Source: Lewinellaceae bacterium (GTDB taxonomy: Bacteria; Bacteroidota; Bacteroidia; Chitinophagales; Saprospiraceae). Taken from it: a DNA stretch of 64,000 nt. A program made the position numbers and the translations under genes. Within the stretch, counting starts at the first letter, position 1. Each line of letters starts with the position of its first letter. Shown here in pieces: positions 51,545 to 59,177 of this stretch. Under the pieces are notes generated by a model. The model saw only the letters and a program-made list of their open reading frames with translations, was not told where the DNA came from and made no database searches. The DNA is taken from assembly GCA_016716135.1 (NCBI GenBank), contig JADJWX010000009.1, positions 1-64,000 of the forward strand, in the 5' to 3' direction.

Positions 51545-52147
51545 ATGACCACATTACTGACCGGGAGTTTTTTACTCAGCCTTTTTCACGCGCTTATCCC
51601 CAGCCACTGGCTACCGGTGCTGGCCATTGGCCGGCAGGAAAATTGGTCGGACCGGCAAATTTTGTGGATAACCTTCATCACCGGTTGGGCGCACGTGCTG
51701 AGCACAGTTTTGGTCGGAATCGTAGTCGCTTTTCTCGGCAGGTTTCTTGCCAATCAGGTTCCTGCGTTCACGCATTGGCTGGCGCCGGCCTTGTTGTGCT
51801 TGCTTGGCGTATTTTATTTATACCAGCACTACCGGCACCATCATTTTCACTTGCACCGCCAGCCCACTCGCTGGGGTGTGGTCGGCACGCTGGCACTGGC
51901 CATGTTCCTTTCACCCTGCCTCGAAATTGAAGGTTTCTTCCTGGCGGGGGGGCAGTTCGGATGGGGCTTTGTTGCGGTGCTTGCGCTGGTTTATGCCCTG
52001 GTGACGATCTCCGGGATGGTCCTGTGGGTTGGGCTGGTACTTAAAGGATTGCAACGCCTCGACTGGCATGCCTGGGAACACAATGCAGGTCTGATTACTG
52101 GCATTACGCTGCTCGTTTCCGGGCTGGCGATGTTTTGGCTTCATTAA
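51545..52147 (+). CDS. NicO-like membrane metal transporter
   Basis: This is a six-helix membrane protein of 200 residues. It begins MTTLLTGSFLLSLFHALIPSHWLPVLAI, with a HALxPxH motif close to that of nickel/cobalt NicO-type exporters, and has a histidine-rich loop (QHYRHHHFHLHRQ) likely to bind metal. The start at 51545 is preferred; in-frame codons upstream are not hydrophobic and lie in a non-coding region. It precedes a cation diffusion facilitator gene by 72 bp, which supports a role in metal traffic. The metal is unknown. Confidence 0.75.
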   Translation: MTTLLTGSFLLSLFHALIPSHWLPVLAIGRQENWSDRQILWITFITGWAHVLSTVLVGIVVAFLGRFLANQVPAFTHWLAPALLCLLGVFYLYQHYRHHHFHLHRQPTRWGVVGTLALAMFLSPCLEIEGFFLAGGQFGWGFVAVLALVYALVTISGMVLWVGLVLKGLQRLDWHAWEHNAGLITGITLLVSGLAMFWLH

Positions 52148-52219
52148 TCAACAAACCGGCCATGGATTTCCGCTGTTCATACCAAAAACCAATCCGGTAA
52201 CACAAAAAAAAGTTTACGG

Positions 52220-53137
52220 ATGGCGCACCATCATCACCACCACCATCATTACCAAGCGACATCGGAAGGACGGCTTACCCGGGCTTTCGCCTGGGGGATC
52301 GGGCTTAATCTGGTATTTGTCGTCCTCGAAGTACTGGTTGGTTTTGCTACCGGTTCGCTCGCCTTGCTTTCCGATGCCGGTCACAATATCAGTGATGTGG
52401 GAAGTTTGGCAATATCTTTTTTCGCGCTTCGACTTGCCCGGCGGCGCGCCACGAATGTGTACTCCTACGGTTTTGGAAAGGTAACGATTTGGGCATCCGT
52501 TTTCAATGGATTAGTGCTCATGCTGGCCATGGGAGGTATCGGTTATGAGGCAGTCCGGCGCCTGGCCGAACCTCCGCAAATTCCCGGTTTTACCGTGGCC
52601 CTGGTGGCAGGTGTCGGCATTCTGATCAATGCCTTCACGGCGTGGTTATTTCACCGGGACAAGGACGCTGACCTGAATGTGCGCGGCGCCTACCTGCACC
52701 TGGCTGCCGACGCCGCCGTATCGGCCGGGGTGGTTGTCGCCGGATTGCTGATGCAATGGACGGGCTGGGCATGGCTCGACCCCGCCCTAAGTTTTATTAT
52801 TTTGGCCGTTATCGTTTGGAGTACCTGGGGGCTGTTGCGGGAGAGTTTCCGCCTGGCATTAGATGGCGTTCCGCCAAAAATCACCCCTGCTGACGTGCGG
52901 GAAGCAGCCCGGAACTTGCCGGGTATCGTGGATATTCACCACTTGCACATTTGGGCTATGAGCACCATGGGAAATGCGCTGACTGCACACCTCGTTTTGA
53001 AAGACGGGTTCCCACCGGAGCAGATCAGTGCCCTGAAAGTTCAATTCCGGCACACCCTCGAACACCTGGATATTCAACATGCGACCCTGGAAACGGAATA
53101 CGAGTCGGATGAATGTCTGAACCGCGAATGTGGGTGA
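52220..53137 (+). CDS. Cation diffusion facilitator (Zn/Co/Cd exporter)
   Basis: This is a six-helix CDF transporter that exchanges divalent metal ions for protons. It opens with a natural run of eight histidines (MAHHHHHHHHYQ), probably a metal-binding tail. The transport sites are SDAGHNISD (helix II) and AAYLHLAADAAVSAG-like (helix V, AYLHLAADA). The C-terminal domain has IHHLHIWAMS, the cytoplasmic metal-sensing region. At 305 residues it is full length. With the NicO-like gene upstream it forms a metal-transport pair. Confidence 0.93.
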   Translation: MAHHHHHHHHYQATSEGRLTRAFAWGIGLNLVFVVLEVLVGFATGSLALLSDAGHNISDVGSLAISFFALRLARRRATNVYSYGFGKVTIWASVFNGLVLMLAMGGIGYEAVRRLAEPPQIPGFTVALVAGVGILINAFTAWLFHRDKDADLNVRGAYLHLAADAAVSAGVVVAGLLMQWTGWAWLDPALSFIILAVIVWSTWGLLRESFRLALDGVPPKITPADVREAARNLPGIVDIHHLHIWAMSTMGNALTAHLVLKDGFPPEQISALKVQFRHTLEHLDIQHATLETEYESDECLNRECG

Positions 53138-53149
53138 GTTAACAGCGAC

Positions 53150-53506
53150 CTAGAGTTTTTCCAGGGCTTCGCGCTCGGCTTTTTTCAGTGATTTTGCCAC
53201 CAGGTCGTACGATTGGTCAATGAGCCTGCACAGGAGCTGGAAGCTTAAACTGCCCTCAAAATCAACGGTATTCCAATGCGTCTTGTTCATGTGCCAACCC
53301 GGCTGCACTTCCGGGTATTGTTCGCGGAGTTCGACTGCATAGTCGGGATCGCACTTCAGATTTACCTGGAAACGCTCGCGGTCCAGGCCGGTAATGGCGA
53401 AAATTTTCCCCATCACGCGCATGCAGAGTGTTACTTCGTCGAACGGAAAATCTTCGGTAACACCTTTTTTTGCAAAGCAGTATGCCCGGAATTCCTCTAT
53501 ATCCAT
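53150..53506 (-). CDS. MmcQ/YjbR family protein
   Basis: This 118-residue protein has the YjbR/MmcQ DNA-binding-like fold. Typical parts are FPFDEVTLCMRVMGKIFA and YPEVQPGWHMNKTHWNTV, and it ends in a helical segment. Family members are small, often annotated as DNA-binding, with no established function. It is convergent with the CDF gene and 21 bp downstream of the deoxynucleoside kinase gene on the same strand, so probably co-transcribed with it. Confidence 0.9.
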   Translation of the reverse strand: MDIEEFRAYCFAKKGVTEDFPFDEVTLCMRVMGKIFAITGLDRERFQVNLKCDPDYAVELREQYPEVQPGWHMNKTHWNTVDFEGSLSFQLLCRLIDQSYDLVAKSLKKAEREALEKL

Positions 53507-53527
53507 AGCCTGAGCGTTGTATTTTTT

Positions 53528-54178
53528 TTAAAAAAGACCGTGTAGCTCAGCCTGTACCATTTCGAGCACTTTCCCGGAGTCCTCCTGGCGACTTTGAAAA
53601 TCGAGGTGATCCACATTGATAATCAGGAGCCGGCCGTCGCCATAGTTGTTTATCCAGTTCTCATATCGCTCATTGAGGCGCTTGAGATACTCAATGCTGA
53701 TGCTGCCCTCATAATCGCGGCCACGCATTTGAATATGCTCCACAAGCGTCGGAATACTGGCGCGCAGGTAGATCATCAGATCTGGTGGCTTGATTTGGGA
53801 AATAATGGACTGAAACAGCGTGGTATAGTTTTCAAAATCCCGGCGTTCCATGAGGCCCATGTCGGCCAGGTTGGGCGCAAAAATGTAAGCATCTTCGTAA
53901 ATCGTCCGGTCTTGAATAACCGTTCGATTGCCCTGTTGAATGCGCAGCATTTGCTGGTAACGGCTGGAGAGGAAAAACACCTGCAGATTGAACGACCAGC
54001 GTTTCATATCGAGGTAAAAGTCGGCAAGGTATGGGTTGTTTTCCGTATCCTCGTAGTGGACATCCCAACCGAAGTGCCGGGCAAGCATTTCACTCATCGT
54101 GGTTTTTCCGGCGCCGATGTTCCCGGCAATGGCCACATGCTTAATCAGTGTTTTGTCTGAAGGCAAGGTTCCGTTCAT
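53528..54178 (-). CDS. Deoxynucleoside kinase
   Basis: This enzyme phosphorylates deoxynucleosides for salvage. The P-loop is IAGNIGAGKTTMSEML (about 14-28), followed by WDVHYEDTENNPYLADFYLDMKRWSFNLQVFFLSSRYQQ (in parts from 35 to 75), the substrate-binding region with the E-DN and DRT(I/Y)YEDAYIFA features, then YLRASIPTLVEHI with the lid. The 216 residues fit the dGK/dCK family. A TACCTTCG box lies upstream. Substrate preference cannot be read from sequence. Confidence 0.93.
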   Translation of the reverse strand: MNGTLPSDKTLIKHVAIAGNIGAGKTTMSEMLARHFGWDVHYEDTENNPYLADFYLDMKRWSFNLQVFFLSSRYQQMLRIQQGNRTVIQDRTIYEDAYIFAPNLADMGLMERRDFENYTTLFQSIISQIKPPDLMIYLRASIPTLVEHIQMRGRDYEGSISIEYLKRLNERYENWINNYGDGRLLIINVDHLDFQSRQEDSGKVLEMVQAELHGLF

Positions 54179-54197
54179 TCTTTTACATTTGTGCAGC

Positions 54198-54206
54198 GCG
54201 AAGGTA
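54198..54206 (-). promoter_or_regulatory. Possible -7 promoter box for the deoxynucleoside kinase gene
   Basis: The minus strand reads TACCTTCGC, the same variant as before gcvP, 20 bases before the ATG. Confidence 0.4.
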
Positions 54207-54282
54207 GAAAATTCGTTTCACGTTGTTCGTCCATTGCGGGGCGTTTGCCGAACTTCTATCAGCGATCATCTATCCTTTTTTT

Positions 54283-54570
54283 ATGCAACTGGACAATTCA
54301 CTTATTTCACATCTGGAAAAATTAGCCCGTTTACAACTAAACGATGCCGAAAGCGGGCGTTTTGCAAACGACCTGAACAACATTTTGAATATGGTGGACA
54401 AACTTTCAGACCTTGACACCTCCGGTATTGCCCCGCTGGCCTACCCTGTCGAACTGGATACCAATACCCGTATCGACGTACCAGGCAACCATTTTAGCCA
54501 ACAGGAAGCACTGCAGAACGCACCCCGGCACAACGATTCCTTTTTTCAGGTACCAAAAATCATTGATTAA
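54283..54570 (+). CDS. gatC: Aspartyl/glutamyl-tRNA amidotransferase subunit C
   Basis: GatC is the small stabilising subunit of the GatCAB complex that converts misacylated Glu-tRNA(Gln) or Asp-tRNA(Asn). The 95-residue protein shows LISHLEKLARLQLNDAESGRFANDLNNILNMVDKLSDLDTSGIAP-type pattern (in parts 6-50) and ends with LQNAPRHNDSFFQVPKIID, both highly conserved. The ATG at 54283 is used because it gives the standard N-terminus. GatA and GatB are not nearby. A small membrane-protein gene and an ABC ATPase gene follow on the same strand. Confidence 0.93.
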   Translation: MQLDNSLISHLEKLARLQLNDAESGRFANDLNNILNMVDKLSDLDTSGIAPLAYPVELDTNTRIDVPGNHFSQQEALQNAPRHNDSFFQVPKIID

Positions 54571-54581
54571 GCACTTGTATT

Positions 54582-54755
54582 ATGGCTACAAACAATTCTT
54601 CCAACCGTTGGACCTGGCTATTGATCGTTTTGGGTATCGTCGCAGTGTTGCTGGCAGCCACCTATTTCATTTTCCCCGAACTGATCAAAAAAGCAGTCGG
54701 CCTGCTGGCAGGGCTCTTTTTAGTGGTCACTGGTATGATTTTCCGCCGAAAATAA
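54582..54755 (+). CDS. Small two-helix membrane protein (57 residues)
   Basis: This gene begins MATNNSSNRWTWLLIVLG and has two hydrophobic helices (about 10-30 and 36-52, VGLLAGLFLVVTGMIF) with a basic end FRRK. It lies 11 bp after gatC and 28 bp before the ABC ATPase gene, on the same strand, so it belongs to the same operon. Its length and hydrophobic pattern make it very likely to be translated. No family is recognised. Confidence 0.6.
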   Translation: MATNNSSNRWTWLLIVLGIVAVLLAATYFIFPELIKKAVGLLAGLFLVVTGMIFRRK

Positions 54756-54783
54756 AAAACACACCAAACACAACTCCTGATAG

Positions 54784-55506
54784 ATGCTTATTTCCATTGA
54801 ACACCTCAACAAGACATATATCATGGGCGCCGAAAAGGTGGAAGCCCTCAAAGATGTTACACTGTCTATAAATAAAAATGAATATGTGGCGCTTATGGGC
54901 CCTTCCGGCAGTGGGAAATCCACACTTATGAACTTGTTGGGCTGCCTCGATTCGCCGAGCAGTGGCCAATATTGGCTCAACGGTATCGAAGTAAGCACCA
55001 TGGACGACGGTGAGCTGGCCGAGGTACGCAACAAACAAATCGGCTTTGTTTTTCAAACATTCAACCTGCTGCCCCGCTTATCCGCACTGGAAAACGTAGC
55101 GTTGCCACTCGTTTATGCCGGATACTCCAAAGAGGAGCGTTTGAAAAAAGCGCGCGTTACATTGGAGTCCGTTGGCCTTGGCGATCGGATTATGCACAAA
55201 CCCAACGAACTCTCCGGAGGGCAGCGCCAGCGCGTAGCCGTGGCCCGCGCGCTCGTCAATGATCCGGCTATTATCCTGGCCGACGAGCCAACCGGCAACC
55301 TGGACACCAAAACCTCCTACGAAATAATGACCTTGTTCGAACAAATCCACCAAGCCGGCAATACGGTTATTCTGGTCACACACGAACAGGACATCGCCCA
55401 GCACGCGCACCGCATTGTGCGCCTCCGCGACGGTCTGGTCGAATCGGATGAAACCAATGACGATATCAGAACCTTTGCCGACGCACCTATTCTTACTCCC
55501 GGATAA
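54784..55506 (+). CDS. ABC transporter ATP-binding protein (MacB/LolD-like)
   Basis: This is the ATPase of an MacB/LolD/FtsE-type ABC system. Walker A is GPSGSGKST (about 39-47), the signature LSGGQRQRVAVARAL, and Walker B IILADEPTGNLD with the following H in VTHEQDIAQHAHRI. The length of 240 residues is normal. Such ATPases drive mechanotransmission systems for lipoprotein release, peptide or drug export. No matching permease (MacB/FtsX-type) is encoded nearby, so its partner must be elsewhere. A hairpin repeat lies directly downstream. Confidence 0.93.
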   Translation: MLISIEHLNKTYIMGAEKVEALKDVTLSINKNEYVALMGPSGSGKSTLMNLLGCLDSPSSGQYWLNGIEVSTMDDGELAEVRNKQIGFVFQTFNLLPRLSALENVALPLVYAGYSKEERLKKARVTLESVGLGDRIMHKPNELSGGQRQRVAVARALVNDPAIILADEPTGNLDTKTSYEIMTLFEQIHQAGNTVILVTHEQDIAQHAHRIVRLRDGLVESDETNDDIRTFADAPILTPG

Positions 55507-55553
55507 TTTTTGCAAATAGACGTGCTTCTGAAAGTTTGCTTGCAGTAGATTTT

Positions 55554-55598
55554 AAAACACACAGGCACAGAGAAATAATCTCTGTGCCTGTGTGTTTT
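55554..55598. repeat. Perfect 20-bp stem hairpin, copy 2 of the two-copy family
   Basis: Arms at 55554-55573 and 55579-55598 are exact reverse complements with loop AATAA. It lies between convergent genes ending at 55506 (+) and 55668 (-). Compared with the copy at 5135-5199 it lacks an inner part of each arm, yet keeps perfect pairing, which points to selection on the RNA or DNA stem. Confidence 0.85.
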
Positions 55599-55667
55599 AG
55601 AAATCTGAACCTAATCCTGAAGACGTTACCAATTGAGCCAACCTGGATATTGGCCTCGTAAAAAAAA

Positions 55668-56744
55668 TTACAGCACTTTCAGTAATTGCTGCTCCAGATC
55701 GGCGCGCGGGTTGAGGGCTACGATCTTGCCTTCACGATCAATCAAAAATGTCCTCGGAATGGAGTTCACGCCGTAAACAGCAACCGGAGCACTGCTCCAA
55801 AATTTCAGGTCGCTCACATGGTTGTCCCAAACAAGGCCGTCTTGCTTGATCGCCGCCGTCCAGGCATCTTTTTGACCCGGCCGGTCCAACGAAACACTGA
55901 ACACGTCAAATCCCCGGTCTTTGTACTTGTTGTACACCTCCACCACATGGGGGTTGGCCATACGGCAAGGGCGGCACCAGCTGGCCCAAAAATCGAGCAA
56001 CACCACCTTGCCTTTCATGGAAGAAAGCGAACGAATTTTACCATCTGGACCCGGCAGGCTAATATCCGGCGCAGGCTGGCCGACCTGGATCGGGCCGGTG
56101 GCCTGCTGTTGCTGCTGGAGCATTTGTGTTTCCAGCGTATTGACCATTTTCGAAAATTCGGTGGCGTATTTCGATTCAGGCATAGCCGTGTTGAGCGCAG
56201 TACTCGCATTTTTAAAATCATCCAGGTGATCTCCTGCGTTCCGGCCAAACAACTGAGCCGTGAAAAACGCGCGCATCAGCGGGTTACAAGCTTTATCAAC
56301 AAATCCTTTAGCCGATTCCGGCGTAATCTGGCCGGCATTGATCATTTCCTTAACGACTTTGGCGTAACAGGAAAATGTCTCGGAGCCCGTTACGGTGAGT
56401 TCCATTCGATCGATGGTGTTCAGGTCGGCATCAAAAGACACCTCCTTCTCGTCGCCACCCAACATAAAAAACAGTCGTTTGGCGCCGATTGTCAGGCGGT
56501 ACAAACCGGCAGCAAAGGGTTCTTTTTGTTCAATTGTAAAACTGCCGGAAGCATCGCAGGTAACACGGCCTACCGCCGTCGGAGCAGTATTTTGGTCAAA
56601 ATATAATTGCTCCAGCAACACTTGCAAATCGGAAGCATTTTTTACGGTACCCTTGATTGTATACATTTCCGGTCCGGTTTGACATGAGGGAACTGCCACT
56701 ATAGCGGGCAGCAGGAAAAAGAGCAGAAACTTAATTTTTTTCAT
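55668..56744 (-). CDS. DUF4369/TlpA-like thiol-disulfide oxidoreductase lipoprotein
   Basis: This is an exported redox protein found widely in Bacteroidota. The signal ends with lipobox AVPSC (C21). Residues about 27-130 form a DUF4369-like beta domain (YTIKGTVKNASDLQVLLEQLYF), a helical linker follows, and a TlpA-type thioredoxin domain (about 220-358) has FWASWCRPCRMANP with two active-site cysteines and a cis-proline in NSIPRTFLID. It probably reduces disulfides in periplasmic proteins. It is convergent with the ABC ATPase gene, with the hairpin repeat between them. Confidence 0.9.
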   Translation of the reverse strand: MKKIKFLLFFLLPAIVAVPSCQTGPEMYTIKGTVKNASDLQVLLEQLYFDQNTAPTAVGRVTCDASGSFTIEQKEPFAAGLYRLTIGAKRLFFMLGGDEKEVSFDADLNTIDRMELTVTGSETFSCYAKVVKEMINAGQITPESAKGFVDKACNPLMRAFFTAQLFGRNAGDHLDDFKNASTALNTAMPESKYATEFSKMVNTLETQMLQQQQQATGPIQVGQPAPDISLPGPDGKIRSLSSMKGKVVLLDFWASWCRPCRMANPHVVEVYNKYKDRGFDVFSVSLDRPGQKDAWTAAIKQDGLVWDNHVSDLKFWSSAPVAVYGVNSIPRTFLIDREGKIVALNPRADLEQQLLKVL

Positions 56745-56807
56745 AAAACATTAGTTGTTGAAGCGCAGGTTTCCCATTCATTTTCAATGGCAAACTCGCA
56801 GCTGTAG

Positions 56808-58811
56808 TTATTGCATAATTGTGGCAAGTAAATTGTCGAAGGTGTTTTTCCAGTCAGCTAGCGCTCCCCAGTTCGCACCATCAATGTTCAGTTGGTCGCC
56901 CTCAACCACACCTAAATTTTCGAAATTTTGGTTGTGATCTTGTAGGAAACGTTCGAAAACAGCGGCTTGTTCAGGTTTTACAGTGACAACTACCCGGCTC
57001 TGCGCCTCTCCGAACAACCAGGCGTCTTTCCGGGTCGCGGAAGCGCTATTGACTGAAAAGCCCAGTCCGTTGGGCATGGCGCTCTCCAAAAGGCTGACAA
57101 ATAGCCCGCCGTCGGAAACATCGTGCGCCGATTCAATCATACGCCCGGAAATAAGTGATGCCAACACTTGATGCAAACGGTATTCCTCCTCCAGATCAAA
57201 TTGTGGGCAAGTACTGAATTCCACCTGATGGATTTCACGCAGGTATTCACTGCTACCCAAATCATTGCTGCTGGTTCCAAGTAAATAGATCCGGTCGCCC
57301 GCCCGTTTGAAATCCAGGGTCATCATTTGATCATAATCGTCCAGGATTCCCAACATCCCGATCGTAGGCGTGGGATAAACGGGCTTCACCTTGCCGTTTT
57401 CGGTATACTGGTTGTAAAAACTGACATTGCCGCCCGTAACCGGCGTTTCAAATTTCCGGCAGGCTTCGCCCATGCCTTTTATAGCCTGGGCAAACTGGAA
57501 ATACACTTCCGGGTTATAGGGATTTCCAAAATTCAAGCAGTTGGTAATCGCAACTGGCTGCCCGCCTGCACACACGATATTTCGGGCCGCTTCGCTAACG
57601 GCGATCATTCCACCCTTGTACGGGTCGGCATATACGTAAGCCGAGTTGCAATCCGTCGTGACGGCCAGGGCTTTTCGGGTACCCTTGACGTATACCACAG
57701 CAGCGTCGGCGTGCCGGTTGGTGGTCATGGTGCCGGTACGCACCATAGAATCGTACTGCCGGGTAATCCAGTTTTTGGAAACAATATTGGGCGAGGCCCA
57801 AATGGCTTTTGCCACAGCCAGTAAATTTTCCGGCACCGGAATTTGTTCCGGATCGTATTTGGCAATTTCCTTAAAATACGCAGGTTCTTTTTGCTCCCGC
57901 ACATAAACAGGTGCGCCACCGCCAAGCACAAGCGGCTCCGCAGGTACATCTGCCACTTTTTCGCCATGCCAGAAATATTCCAACCGCCCGCCGGCCGTTG
58001 TTTCCCCGATCAGTTCACAGGGAAGGTCCCATTTTTCAAACACGGCTTTGACGTCTGCCTCCCGGCCGGGTTTGCATACGATCAGCATGCGTTCCTGGCT
58101 TTCCGAAAGCAAAATTTCCCAGGCCTTCATATTTGCTTGCCGCTGGGGTGCTTTATCGAGATCGATACGCATGCCAACGCCCGATTTGGCGCTCATTTCG
58201 GAAGTGGAGCAGGTAATCCCGGCGGCACCCATGTCCTGCATGCCTACCACAGCGCCGGTTTTAATTACTTCGAGGGAGGCCTCCAGAAGCAGTTTTTCCT
58301 GGAAGGGGTCTCCGACCTGCACAGCCGGCAGGTCTTCGTGGCTGTCTTCGCTCAGGTCGGCGGAGGCAAAGGTGGCGCCGTGAATACCGTCTTTGCCCGT
58401 GGCCGACCCAACGATAAACACCGGGTTGCCGGGATCGCCGGCCGTAGCGCTCGCCGTCTCGCCAATTTTAACAATGCCTACCGACATGGCATTCACGAGA
58501 ATATCGTGGTGGTAGCAATCATAAAAATAAACCTCACCGCCCACGGTTGGCACACCGAAGCAGTTGCCATAATCGCCAATCCCTTTTACCACACCGGCGA
58601 TGAGTCGTTTCATGCGGGGATTGTCGGGTTTGCCGAAACGCAGGGAATTGAGGGATGCGATGGGGCGTGCGCCCATGGTAAAAATATCGCGGTGAATTCC
58701 CCCCACCACCTGTAGCTGCGCCCTGGTAAGGTTCGATCGCCGAGGGGTGGTTGTGGCTTTCAATTTTAAAGGCGCAGGCCAGGCCGTCGCCGATGTCCAC
58801 CAAACCGGCAT
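56808..58811 (-). CDS. purL: Phosphoribosylformylglycinamidine synthase PurL, C-terminal part (frameshifted)
   Basis: PurL performs the fourth step of purine synthesis, adding an amide nitrogen to FGAR with ATP and glutamine. This frame is reliable from VGGIHRDIFTMGARPIASL onward; about 38 residues before that are out of register. Further motifs are GVPTVGGEVYF, VGSATGKDGIHGATFAS, MQDMGAAGITCSTSEMSAKSG and SAHDVSDGGLF. With the N-terminal frame at 58534-59040 it makes a protein of about 743 residues, the small PurL type. The two frames are separated by one extra base around the G-tract at 58699-58708. Loss of purL would make the cell require purines, so an assembly error is likely. Confidence 0.88.
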   Translation of the reverse strand: MPVWWTSATAWPAPLKLKATTTPRRSNLTRAQLQVVGGIHRDIFTMGARPIASLNSLRFGKPDNPRMKRLIAGVVKGIGDYGNCFGVPTVGGEVYFYDCYHHDILVNAMSVGIVKIGETASATAGDPGNPVFIVGSATGKDGIHGATFASADLSEDSHEDLPAVQVGDPFQEKLLLEASLEVIKTGAVVGMQDMGAAGITCSTSEMSAKSGVGMRIDLDKAPQRQANMKAWEILLSESQERMLIVCKPGREADVKAVFEKWDLPCELIGETTAGGRLEYFWHGEKVADVPAEPLVLGGGAPVYVREQKEPAYFKEIAKYDPEQIPVPENLLAVAKAIWASPNIVSKNWITRQYDSMVRTGTMTTNRHADAAVVYVKGTRKALAVTTDCNSAYVYADPYKGGMIAVSEAARNIVCAGGQPVAITNCLNFGNPYNPEVYFQFAQAIKGMGEACRKFETPVTGGNVSFYNQYTENGKVKPVYPTPTIGMLGILDDYDQMMTLDFKRAGDRIYLLGTSSNDLGSSEYLREIHQVEFSTCPQFDLEEEYRLHQVLASLISGRMIESAHDVSDGGLFVSLLESAMPNGLGFSVNSASATRKDAWLFGEAQSRVVVTVKPEQAAVFERFLQDHNQNFENLGVVEGDQLNIDGANWGALADWKNTFDNLLATIMQ

Positions 58812-59040
58812 TCTCCTCGCCGGCGCCCACCAGCAGGCGGTTGCCTTCCCGGGGCAGGGTTTTCAGTTGAAGAATGGAATTTTTGTAGGAGCAGTGCTCG
58901 CTCCACATAACCGAGAAGATGGATAATTCGGTGAAATTTGGCGACCGGCCAAGGATAGCATTGATTTTTTCAAACTCATCGGCCGTCAGGCCGAGGCTTT
59001 GGGCCGTTTCGAGGGTAGGCAGCGGTTCCGCTGTGACCAT
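58534..59040 (-). CDS. purL: Phosphoribosylformylglycinamidine synthase PurL, N-terminal part (frameshifted)
   Basis: This is the N-terminal part of the small-type PurL. It shows SLGLTADEFEKINAILGRSPNFTELSIFSVMWSEHCSYKNS (in parts from residue 16), where the histidine of WSEHCSYK is part of the ATP-binding site, and then ESHNHPSAIEPYQGAATG. Past that point (about 58700) the frame is wrong and runs for a further 60 residues. A TATCTTTGC box lies 41 bp upstream. The rest of the enzyme continues in the frame at 56808-58811. Confidence 0.88.
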   Translation of the reverse strand: MVTAEPLPTLETAQSLGLTADEFEKINAILGRSPNFTELSIFSVMWSEHCSYKNSILQLKTLPREGNRLLVGAGEENAGLVDIGDGLACAFKIESHNHPSAIEPYQGAATGGGGNSPRYFYHGRTPHRIPQFPAFRQTRQSPHETTHRRCGKRDWRLWQLLRCANRGR

Positions 59041-59080
59041 GCAGTATCGGGTGAATTAGTTGTGGGAGTTGGTTAGCGCC

Positions 59081-59089
59081 GCAAAGATA
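59081..59089 (-). promoter_or_regulatory. -7 promoter box for purL
   Basis: The minus strand reads TATCTTTGC, an exact TAnnTTTG match, 40 bases before the purL ATG. Confidence 0.55.
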
Positions 59090-59177
59090 GGCAGGCTAAA
59101 GTGCTGAAAAAAGAAAAATGAATAGCCAGGGACCAAATCCCGCCAATTTTCCGAAAATTTGCCCTAAACGCAGCGCC

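Noticed and set aside
52220..52258. Possible vector-derived His-tag at the start of the cation transporter
   Set aside because: The histidine run uses mixed CAT and CAC codons, begins at the natural start and fits the metal-binding tails common in this family.
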